From Candidatus Poribacteria bacterium (lineage in GTDB: Bacteria; Poribacteria; WGA-4E; WGA-3G), in assembly GCA_022827885.1 (NCBI GenBank), contig JAJEIP010000016.1, forward strand, positions 1-59,847: a stretch of 59,847 bases of DNA, given 5' to 3'. The notes beneath the pieces were generated by a model, which had not been told where the DNA came from, did no database searches, and saw nothing but the letters and a program-made list of their open reading frames with translations. The position numbers and the translations under genes are program-made. Of this stretch, positions 1 to 6,507 are shown piece after piece (within the stretch, counting starts at the first letter, position 1; every line of letters begins with the position of its first letter).

Positions 1-210
1 ACCCTTGCGTCACACGAGCGACTCATTTACCGCTGCTTCCTTCCGGACCTGACGGGGTTCAACAAGCGCCCGTTGCTCAAGACCCAACCCTCAACACCAC
101 GTGCGTGGGACAGTCCCCACAGAAACAGGCCGCATCCTGGGAATTCAGTTCTGCTTTAGCGGATTGCAGATACAGGGCACCGCTACCTCCCCACCTAGCA
201 TAGCCAAGGC
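1..210 (-). ncRNA. ffs: Signal recognition particle RNA, large type, 3' end cut by window edge
   Basis: On the minus strand the universally conserved SRP domain IV core (GTCAGGTCCGGAAGGAAGCAGC in two parts, complement of 32-53) is unmistakable. The 5' Alu-side motif CTAGGTGGGGAGGTAGCGG reads from about 200 downward, which marks the large Bacillus-like form rather than the short 4.5S form. The 3' strand that should pair with the 5' end (expected CCTCCCCACC) is not present, so the gene continues past base 1. The exact 5' end (about 205-215) is inferred from the promoter just upstream. Confidence 0.93.
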
Positions 211-221
211 GTTTTTTAACG

Positions 222-251
222 ATTATGTCTGAGCGGGGTGTCCGTTGTCCA
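222..251 (-). promoter_or_regulatory. Probable sigma-70 promoter for SRP RNA
   Basis: The minus strand carries TGGACA (complement of 246-251), an 18-base spacer and CATAAT (222-227). Each hexamer has one mismatch to consensus, and the -10 box lies just before the SRP RNA 5' region. The SRP gene may also be reached by read-through from the upstream tRNA operon. Confidence 0.5.
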
Positions 252-363
252 TCCCGATTTAAAATTGTTAAAAAGCCTGCTTGAGATTATGACTGGTTCG
301 TTAACAATTGAAATACTGCCAAGATGATGTCCGCAGCAGTCCAGAAGCAATCATTAAAAAGAG

Positions 364-455
364 TGGCGGAGAGAGTGGGATTCGAACCCACGGTACTGCA
401 AAACAGCACACATGATTTCCAGTCATGCCAGTTCAACCAACTCCTGCATCTCTCC
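364..455 (-). tRNA. tRNA-Ser(GGA)
   Basis: Full type II tRNA with a long variable arm. The anticodon loop CTGGAAA gives anticodon GGA (codons UCC/UCU), and the T loop is GTTCGAATC. The acceptor is followed by an encoded CCA (complement of 364-366). It is the last tRNA before the SRP RNA gene. Confidence 0.95.
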
Positions 456-571
456 GTATTGGTTATCGTTCATCAGTTATCGGTTTTGGTATTGTTGGCC
501 CCACCGTTTCTTAACTGAGAACTGAAAGGGTTGCATAACAACCCACCTTGACAACTATTCTCTGTCTCGTA

Positions 572-644
572 TGGAGCAGACGGGATTTGAACCCGTGACC
601 TCATCCGTGCGAGGGATGCACTCTCCCAACTGAGCTACTGCCCC
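572..644 (-). tRNA. tRNA-Ala(CGC)
   Basis: A 73-base cloverleaf. Stem CATCC/GGATG encloses loop CTCGCAC, so the anticodon is CGC (codon GCG). Acceptor arms GGGGCAG and CTGCTCC pair with one G-U, followed by discriminator A. CCA is not encoded. Confidence 0.95.
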
Positions 645-766
645 GTAATGGTTGTTAGTTATCAGTCGCCGGTTGTCAGTTAAAGAACGACTTACGGAAT
701 TCACGCGACTGTTCCGATGCTTGAACCGCTTACGCCTTACAACTCGACTCCAAAAAAGATGAAAAA

Positions 767-851
767 CGGAGAGAGTGGGATTCGAACCCACGGTGACTTG
801 CGCCACAACAGTTTTCGAGACTGTCCAGTTCAACCACTCCTGCATCTCTCC
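767..851 (-). tRNA. tRNA-Ser(CGA)
   Basis: Type II serine tRNA with stem ACAGT/ACTGT around loop CTCGAAA, giving anticodon CGA (codon UCG). The long variable arm and GGAGAGA acceptor match the other serine tRNAs nearby. It lies 46 bases downstream of the tadA stop on the same strand. CCA is not encoded. Confidence 0.95.
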
Positions 852-897
852 TTATTGGTTATCAATCTTCACGATACACTGAAGCCCCGCCTGCTAT

Positions 898-1359
898 TTA
901 TTCCGATTTCTGGCGGCGTTGCTGAAAAAAGGACTTCAGAAGGGCACTGCTTTCTTCTGCGCATACCCCGCTTACCAATTCAACCCGATGATTCAGGCGT
1001 TCATCTTGAAGGATATTATAGAGCGTTCCGGCTGCCCCTGATTTCGGGTCTGTTGTTGCGTAAACAACTCTTGGAATACGCGCCAGCACGATTGCGCCAG
1101 CACACATTGGACAAGGTTCCAACGTCACATATAGCGTTGTATCCACAAATCGCCAGTTGCCAATTTTTTCGGATGCGTCTTGTAGGACAAGCATTTCGGC
1201 GTGTGCGATCGGGCTGCCGCGTGTTTCGCGTAAGTTAAATGCCTCAGCGATGCGGCGATCGCCGCTTACAAGGAGTGCCCCAACGGGTACTTCACCTTTT
1301 TCGCCTGCCTGTTGGGCTAATTTGAGAGCGTGTCCCATCCAGTAGGAATCGTTATCCAA
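898..1359 (-). CDS. tadA: tRNA-specific adenosine deaminase TadA
   Basis: TadA converts A34 of the tRNA-Arg(ACG) anticodon to inosine. The zinc site is visible as HAE in AHAEMLVL and PCxxC in EPCPMCAGA, with the family signatures EVPVGALLV and SGAAGTLYNI and a C-terminal FFQQRR. The usual ATG lies inside the conserved YWM.HAL segment, so I place the start at an upstream TTG, giving about 153 residues against 167 in E. coli; TTG at 1371 and ATG at 1338 are alternatives. The gene lies just downstream of tRNA-Arg(ACG), its expected substrate, with no room for a separate promoter, and before tRNA-Ser(CGA), so it is probably part of a mixed tRNA/mRNA transcript. Confidence 0.93.
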   Translation of the reverse strand: MDNDSYWMGHALKLAQQAGEKGEVPVGALLVSGDRRIAEAFNLRETRGSPIAHAEMLVLQDASEKIGNWRFVDTTLYVTLEPCPMCAGAIVLARIPRVVYATTDPKSGAAGTLYNILQDERLNHRVELVSGVCAEESSALLKSFFQQRRQKSE

Positions 1360-1381
1360 ATTTATCAGCAAATACCTTTGA

Positions 1382-1455
1382 AGCGCCTGAGAGGATTCGA
1401 ACCCCTGGCCTTCTGATCCGTAGTCAGATGCTCTAATCCACTGAGCTACAGGCGC
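1382..1455 (-). tRNA. tRNA-Arg(ACG)
   Basis: Cloverleaf with stem TCTGA/TCAGA around loop CTACGGA, giving anticodon ACG, the substrate for A34-to-I34 editing. Acceptor GCGCCTG/CAGGCGC pairs perfectly. The base in the discriminator position reads as U, which is unusual for bacterial arginine tRNAs. CCA is not encoded. The tadA gene follows within about 25 bases. Confidence 0.94.
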
Positions 1456-1463
1456 GTAGTGAA

Positions 1464-1548
1464 CGGAGAGGGTGGGATTCGAACCCACGATGGCTTACGC
1501 CATAACTGCTTAGCAGGCAGTCCAGTTCAACCACTCCTGCACCTCTCC
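1464..1548 (-). tRNA. tRNA-Ser(GCT)
   Basis: Type II serine tRNA. Stem ACTGC/GCAGT around loop CTGCTAA gives anticodon GCT (codons AGC/AGU). It has a long variable arm and discriminator G; CCA is not encoded. It sits 8 bases upstream of tRNA-Arg(ACG) and 3 bases downstream of tRNA-Ser(TGA). Confidence 0.95.
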
Positions 1549-1551
1549 CTC

Positions 1552-1639
1552 TGGCGGTGGGAGTAGGATTCGAACCCACGGTGGCTTGCGCCACAACGGT
1601 TTTCAAGACCGCCGCCTTCGTCCACTCAGCCATCCCACC
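1552..1639 (-). tRNA. tRNA-Ser(TGA)
   Basis: Type II serine tRNA with anticodon loop CTTGAAA, giving TGA (codons UCA/UCG). Acceptor GGTGGGA/TCCCACC, discriminator G and an encoded CCA (complement of 1552-1554) are all present. It is the first gene behind the consensus promoter at 1665-1693. Confidence 0.95.
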
Positions 1640-1664
1640 TAATTTTACAAATCTCTATTTTTTA

Positions 1665-1693
1665 ATTATACCACATAAAAAATATGGTGTCAA
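1665..1693 (-). promoter_or_regulatory. Perfect consensus sigma-70 promoter of the tRNA/tadA operon
   Basis: On the minus strand TTGACA (complement of 1688-1693), a 17-base spacer and TATAAT (complement of 1665-1670) match the consensus exactly. Predicted transcription starts about 20 bases before tRNA-Ser(TGA). It faces the whole tRNA-Ser/Ser/Arg-tadA-Ser-Ala-Ser set. Confidence 0.85.
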
Positions 1694-1720
1694 GGAAATT
1701 GTTGCTTCATCCTAAGTTTC

Positions 1721-2353
1721 TCAATGCCATTCCAGTGGCTCATTGCGTAGGTAAGGGAGCAGCATGCCTTGGAGACGCCGATGGGCGTGATGTAAATGTG
1801 TTTTAATTGTGCCCTCTGATCTATTTAACAGAACCGCGATCTCTTTAATTGCCAATTCCCTTCGGTGCCGAAGATTGAAAACACGACGCTGACCGGGTGG
1901 GAGTTTCCGCACCGCCGCTCGAATGATCTTACCAAGTTCCTTTTCTTCAAGGAGTTTCTCAGGGGACGGGTGAGCCTCTGACATCCTTAGGACTTCGTCA
2001 GCATCAGGTGGTAATTCTTCAAACGTCAGGACTCTGTTCCGGTTACGCCGCCGCTGAAAGTCGATGCTACTATTGATAGCGATTCGGTAAATCCAACTGT
2101 AAAATGCAGAGCCGCCCTTGAAATCAGGCAATGCTTTAAACGCTTTTAAAAACACCTCTTGGCTAATATCTTTTGCTATTTCTCGATCACGAATTCGCTG
2201 ATAAATAAGGTTATATATTTTCTTTTCATATTTAAGAACGAGCGGATTAAAAGCTTCTATGTCCCCATTCTGAAACCGATTGACGAGTTCATCCTCGTCA
2301 ATGTGCTCAAGTTCCGAGGTTGTATATGCCCTGGTGGATTTTCGAGTGTTCAT
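1721..2353 (-). CDS. ECF-type RNA polymerase sigma factor (RpoE/SigW-like)
   Basis: A two-domain sigma factor of about 210 residues. Region 2 contains DISQEVFLKAFKAL and FYSWIYRIAINSSIDFQRR. Region 4 contains LPPGQRRVFNLRHRRELAIKEIAVLLNRSEGTI followed by KTHLHHAHRRL, the usual helix-turn-helix for the -35 element. I chose the second ATG because GGAG overlaps the first one and lies 9 bases before the second. No anti-sigma factor gene is adjacent, so its regulator is unknown. A possible autoregulatory promoter lies about 80-110 bases upstream. Confidence 0.9.
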   Translation of the reverse strand: MNTRKSTRAYTTSELEHIDEDELVNRFQNGDIEAFNPLVLKYEKKIYNLIYQRIRDREIAKDISQEVFLKAFKALPDFKGGSAFYSWIYRIAINSSIDFQRRRNRNRVLTFEELPPDADEVLRMSEAHPSPEKLLEEKELGKIIRAAVRKLPPGQRRVFNLRHRRELAIKEIAVLLNRSEGTIKTHLHHAHRRLQGMLLPYLRNEPLEWH

Positions 2354-2431
2354 TATGTTTTTCTCCATATTGAGTTGCGTTTAAGGGACTTAGGTTCACC
2401 ATGCTACAAGCGAACGCAAGTTGGCTTAAAA

Positions 2432-2460
2432 TTTACACACCGCAGGTGTCAGAAAGTTCC
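2432..2460 (-). promoter_or_regulatory. Candidate ECF-type promoter upstream of the sigma factor gene
   Basis: The minus strand carries GGAACTT (complement of 2454-2460), a 16-base spacer and TGTAAA (2432-2437). GGAACTT is the typical -35 box read by RpoE/SigW-like factors, so the gene may be autoregulated. The -10 assignment is weak because ECF -10 boxes vary by group. Confidence 0.35.
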
Positions 2461-2575
2461 AATTTTTTAGGGCAAGCCCATCTTTCCGCGTGTATTAGAC
2501 AGATTGTAGAAGGTTTTTGTTCGTTTTTTTTCGGAAAACTGAAGGGTTCTATTCATGGGCTCAGAGCCATTCAGT

Positions 2576-2696
2576 TTTCGCACAAATCGGGGTTACAAAC
2601 CCCTCCCACAAGAGAGATTTGGGACTTTCGCACAAATCGGGGTTACAAACCCCTCCCACAAGAGAAACCAGGGTTACAACCCCCCACAAGAGAGAT
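2576..2696 (+). repeat. Two and a half copies of a 50-base palindromic tandem repeat
   Basis: The segment TTTCGCACAAATCGGGGTTA plus the following 20 bases occurs at 2576-2615 and again, unchanged, at 2626-2665. A shortened third copy (GGGTTACAACCCCCCACAAG, then AGAG) follows at about 2670-2694. Each unit contains the palindrome GGGGTT-ACA-AACCCC, able to form a hairpin in either strand. The remainder of the 2369-2736 gap shows no gene. Confidence 0.8.
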
Positions 2697-2736
2697 ATGT
2701 GACAATTGAATGGCTCTGCCATAGACTTGCGGCGTG

Positions 2737-2765
2737 TTGACATGCCGACCGCTTTGCGGTATACT
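2737..2765 (+). promoter_or_regulatory. Strong sigma-70 promoter of the histidine kinase gene
   Basis: TTGACA (2737-2742), a 17-base spacer and TATACT (2760-2765). It lies downstream of the first in-frame ATG of the long reading frame (2706) and so supports the later start at 2823. Confidence 0.75.
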
Positions 2766-2822
2766 GATACAACTTCAGGTAGTGAAAAAGACCGAGGGTT
2801 GCGTCCCAAAAGAGAGATTCTG

Positions 2823-4217
2823 ATGCGTCGGTATAGCATTCAAACCAAAATCGTTCTTCCCTTTCTGATCCTATTTGCGTGTGTCACTATCTTTGTGCCA
2901 TTACTCACAGTTGAACTGTTTGCGTGGAAATACAGTGAACAGTTTACCCGTGAAACTCAAGGTTGGCTCGACACCATCGTAGAGACTGGGTTTATTCGGG
3001 AACCCAGTGAAAAAATCAAGAAAGCGTATAGTGTAGAAATTATGGTTTTCGGTTCCGATTACACGCTTAACGACAGCACGTTAGTTGGGCTTTCTGATAC
3101 TGAGCAGGACTGGGCAAATTTGGCAGAAAAGATGCGGCTGCGTGAAGTCAAAGATCACTTCCGAGAAGCCAGCAACACACCTATTACACATGATGTGACG
3201 CTTGCTGGAAAGCCTTACAAGGTTTTTTATCTCTCACTTCCTCCTGAACGGTTCTACTGCTTATTGCGTCCAATGGAAAAGATAGCCGAAGCGAAACGGA
3301 CCTTGACATGGTATATGTTAGGTATTGGGGTTCTCGTTATGGCACTGATTGCTTTTATCAGTTACCGAATCGGTAAAAATTTGACGAACCCGATTAAGGT
3401 TTTGGTCGATTCCACGGCTCGTGTCGCGACGGGTGACCTGGACGAACAGTGTGAGATTAAGACATACGATGAAATTGGCGATCTCGCGGCTGCATTCAAT
3501 CAGATGACAAGGGATCTCAAAGCGTCGAGAGATCAGTTACTTCAAGCGGAACGGTTGGCGACGGCGGGAAAAATGTCCGCCTCCTTCGCGCACGAGATCC
3601 GAAACCCGCTGTCATCTATGCGGATGTTGGCACAGATGTTGCTGCAGCAGCCGGAAATGTCAGGGGAGAAACATCAGCAATCCGTTCGTTATATTCTCGA
3701 GGAAATTGAGCGAATTGATACCATTGTGAAAGGTTTAATGGACTTCGCGCGTCCCGCGTCGCTTGACCTGAAACAACAGCGGATTACACCCATCCTACAA
3801 ACGGTTCTATCTTTGATGGAAGCCAACTTAGCGCACCACAACATCCACCTCGTTTTAGATGTGTTACCTGAAACCCCAGAAATCCAATTTGATTCAGATA
3901 AACTGAAGCAGGCGTTTATGAATGTAGTCTTGAATGCCATGGAGGCGATGCCGCAAGGTGGGGTGCTGCGGGTATCCGCCTTTACGGAAAACGATAGCGT
4001 CTGTATCAAGGTTAAGGATACGGGAGTTGGGATACCCGCGGAGGATTTAGAACATCTCTTTGAACCGTTTTTCACCCGAAAGGCGAGAGGCACAGGACTT
4101 GGGTTAGCGAATGTCAAACGGATTCTTGAAGAGCATGGCGGCACGGTAGAGATTGATAGCATCCCCGATGAAGGGACGGAAGTGTTGTTATGGTTGCCGG
4201 TGGATGCTTCTGCGTGA
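2823..4217 (+). CDS. HAMP-domain sensor histidine kinase, NtrB/AtoS-like
   Basis: A membrane sensor kinase of about 464 residues. Two membrane segments (about residues 11-31 and 162-181) flank a periplasmic sensor of about 130 residues. A HAMP linker follows (NPIKVLVDSTARVATGDLD). The H box is SFAHEIRNPLSS with the phosphorylated histidine near residue 257. The ATPase domain shows the N box (NVVLNAMEAM), G1 (KDTGVGIP), F (FEPFFTRK) and G2 (GTGLGLANVK). The start was chosen because AGAGAG lies 8 bases upstream and a promoter ends at 2765. No response regulator is adjacent. The only regulator of the matching type in the window is the sigma-54 activator at 54657, whose receiver lacks the phospho-Asp. 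Confidence 0.92.
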   Translation: MRRYSIQTKIVLPFLILFACVTIFVPLLTVELFAWKYSEQFTRETQGWLDTIVETGFIREPSEKIKKAYSVEIMVFGSDYTLNDSTLVGLSDTEQDWANLAEKMRLREVKDHFREASNTPITHDVTLAGKPYKVFYLSLPPERFYCLLRPMEKIAEAKRTLTWYMLGIGVLVMALIAFISYRIGKNLTNPIKVLVDSTARVATGDLDEQCEIKTYDEIGDLAAAFNQMTRDLKASRDQLLQAERLATAGKMSASFAHEIRNPLSSMRMLAQMLLQQPEMSGEKHQQSVRYILEEIERIDTIVKGLMDFARPASLDLKQQRITPILQTVLSLMEANLAHHNIHLVLDVLPETPEIQFDSDKLKQAFMNVVLNAMEAMPQGGVLRVSAFTENDSVCIKVKDTGVGIPAEDLEHLFEPFFTRKARGTGLGLANVKRILEEHGGTVEIDSIPDEGTEVLLWLPVDASA

Positions 4218-4361
4218 AAGCTTCTAACAGGTTATGCTACAGGGTGGCACAGACCAAGCGGAAAATAGTATAACGCTACCTCAGTTAAAATTGTGCTATT
4301 AAAAAAAATGGGGACGTGGTATACTTATCGCCGCAAGCATAAGAACAGGAAAGGCAAGAAA

Positions 4362-6278
4362 TTGATTCAGCAACAAACTCGAGATAGTCTTACGTGGCGC
4401 GCAGTGCTTATCGGGTTGGCGTGCGCTACGACTGAATGTCTTCTCGCACCCTATAACGATTACGTCATCCGTAACATATTTCTCGCAGGTGGACATTTCC
4501 CTGTCGCGCCGTTCTTTGTTCTGACGATTTTTGTATTGGGAATCAATGTTTTCCTGAAGCGGGTCCACCCTTCCTCGGCGTTCTCACCCGGAGAACTTGT
4601 CACGATTTGGTGTATCATGCTTGCGCCAGCAGGCATCCCGTCCTCTGGGATGATGCGTTATGCGCTCAGCCCGATGGTGGCGTATCAGTATCTCGCTACC
4701 CCTGAAAACGATTGGGAGTCGCTCTTCCATCACTACATTCCACAGTGGCGCGTTGTTCGCGACCATACCGCTGCGCAGTCTTTCTTTGAGGGTTTGTTCG
4801 ATGGGGAGTCTGTGCCGTGGGGACCGTGGATCGTCCCTATCCTAACGTGGAGTGCCTACGTTCTCGTCGTCTATTTCGTGATGATCTGCCTATCGGTGCT
4901 ACTCCGTAAGCAGTGGGTGGAATATGAACGCTGCGCCTTTCCGCTCGTTAAGTTACCTGTAGAGATGGCGGCACAAGGTAGCGGGAGTCTCGGTCCGCTC
5001 TTTAAGAACAGTGCACTCTGGTTCGGGTTTGCGTTTCCGGTCTTCTTGCATACGATGAACGGGCTCCATACGTTCTTCCCGTCCATGCCGCATGTCCCGC
5101 GCGATTTTTGGCTGAACGCGTACCTCTCTGAAAAGCCGTGGACGGCACTCCGTCCGTTTCAGATTGTCATCTTCTGGTCTATGGTGGGGTTCAGTTATCT
5201 GCTCACTTTGGAGGTTTCGTTCAGCATCTGGTTTTTCTTCGTGTTTTACAAACTCCAATGTTTGTTGGGTGTGGTCCTCGGTTTCCAACTGACTTCGGGC
5301 CCCGGCGTGCAGTGGACAGGTAAGTCGTTTAGTGCGGCACAGGAGGCAGGCGCGTGTCTGACGTTTGTTGCTATCGCGCTGTGGAAAGCGAGACATCACA
5401 TTAAAACCATGTTCGAGTTCCGTCCTTCCGATGAGGCATTGCCCCACGGCGTTACGATCTTCGGACTGCTTGGTGGTATCTGTGTGCTTGCGTTTTTCAA
5501 TCATTTGATGGGAATGTCCCTCCTCTTTGCTTTCGGTTTTGTGCTATTTCTGCTTGCGATGTATGTCTTGCTGACGTGGCAAGTGATTAATGGTGGCATT
5601 CCGTTCATCAATCCATCATTTTCCCCACAAAGTTTCTTCCTAACAACCTTAGGCACCTCAAAAATCCATCCGTCCACGTTAACATCTATAATGATGCACC
5701 CGGTATGTCTCACGTTAGATCTTCGTGAATTTATGATGCCGAACATCATGAATGGATTGAAAGCGGCAGATGACGCTCGTGTCAAACGACGGCAGCTGCT
5801 CATCGCGATGGCGGTTGCGATGGTTATTGGGCTTGGTGTTTCTTATTATTCTGCGATTAAGATTAGTTATGCACACGGGGCACCTTATACGGGTGGGAGC
5901 TGGTTCATGCGCCAACTTGAGGGACTGCTCGTAAGTCCGAAAACAAGCACGAATTGGACGAATACGGGCTTTATGCTGTTCGGGAGCGGGTTCACAATCT
6001 GGTTGATGTGGATGCGTCAAACGTTTCTCTGGTGGCCCCTGCATCCACTCGGCTATACGATGTTGAGTTCATGGGCAACGTTTAAACTGTGGTTCTCTAT
6101 ATTCTTGGGTTGGGGTTTGAAGTTTAGCATTGTTAAATATGGCGGATTGAAGGCGTATCGGAGTGCGAGACCTGTTTTTCTGGGATTGGTGATTGGAGAG
6201 ATGACGTGTGCTGGACTCTGGGCAATCATCGGCATGATTACGGGGATCAGTACAGGGTATAGGATTTTACCGGATTAG
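4362..6278 (+). CDS. Polytopic membrane protein, DUF6784/DUF6785-like (OPT-transporter-like)
   Basis: About 638 residues with some 12-14 hydrophobic segments. It begins with a TWRAVLIGL.CA..E segment and contains an NDYVIRNIFLAGGHFPVAPFF stretch (in two parts), typical of the family I recall as DUF6784/6785, distantly like oligopeptide transporters. The substrate is unknown. The start is uncertain: the frame is open from GTG at 4293 and ATG at 4308, but AGGAAAGG lies at normal spacing before TTG at 4362, which I prefer. No obvious operon partner; the next gene has its own promoter. Confidence 0.7.
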   Translation: MIQQQTRDSLTWRAVLIGLACATTECLLAPYNDYVIRNIFLAGGHFPVAPFFVLTIFVLGINVFLKRVHPSSAFSPGELVTIWCIMLAPAGIPSSGMMRYALSPMVAYQYLATPENDWESLFHHYIPQWRVVRDHTAAQSFFEGLFDGESVPWGPWIVPILTWSAYVLVVYFVMICLSVLLRKQWVEYERCAFPLVKLPVEMAAQGSGSLGPLFKNSALWFGFAFPVFLHTMNGLHTFFPSMPHVPRDFWLNAYLSEKPWTALRPFQIVIFWSMVGFSYLLTLEVSFSIWFFFVFYKLQCLLGVVLGFQLTSGPGVQWTGKSFSAAQEAGACLTFVAIALWKARHHIKTMFEFRPSDEALPHGVTIFGLLGGICVLAFFNHLMGMSLLFAFGFVLFLLAMYVLLTWQVINGGIPFINPSFSPQSFFLTTLGTSKIHPSTLTSIMMHPVCLTLDLREFMMPNIMNGLKAADDARVKRRQLLIAMAVAMVIGLGVSYYSAIKISYAHGAPYTGGSWFMRQLEGLLVSPKTSTNWTNTGFMLFGSGFTIWLMWMRQTFLWWPLHPLGYTMLSSWATFKLWFSIFLGWGLKFSIVKYGGLKAYRSARPVFLGLVIGEMTCAGLWAIIGMITGISTGYRILPD

Positions 6279-6445
6279 GTATTTGGTAGGCAGCGGTCAG
6301 CAATCAGCAATCAGTAACGGGCGTTGGGTTTCACTCGATATCTTTGGAATGGAGGGTGTGCAAACCGAACATTAATAACCGCTAAGTGAATAGCACTTTG
6401 GAACTATTTGTCCAACCCAACCTACGTGTTTAAGGACGTTTTGCC

Positions 6446-6474
6446 TTGACATTTAGATGAATACCGCGTATTAT
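6446..6474 (+). promoter_or_regulatory. Strong sigma-70 promoter of the NHL protein gene
   Basis: TTGACA (6446-6451), a 17-base spacer and TATTAT (6469-6474), about 34 bases before the ATG. The preceding part of the gap (6279-6445) holds short CAGCAATCAGCAATCAGTAA-like tracts and no gene. Confidence 0.75.
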
Positions 6475-6507
6475 AAAAAATAAACTCAATCGGAACATAA
6501 AAGTTAA

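Noticed and set aside
324-1633. Several open frames reading through the tRNA cluster, with VGSNPT-like peptides
   Set aside because: These peptides come from the T arm of tRNAs (GGTTCGAATCC); the tRNA folds explain the sequence.
1-1640. An integrated element at the tRNA genes
   Set aside because: No integrase, attachment repeat or phage gene is seen near the cluster.
2576-2696. A short CRISPR array
   Set aside because: Only two exact copies plus a remnant, with a very short, non-unique spacer and no cas genes.
2706-2822. An N-terminal extension of the histidine kinase
   Set aside because: A strong promoter lies inside this stretch and a ribosome site precedes ATG 2823.
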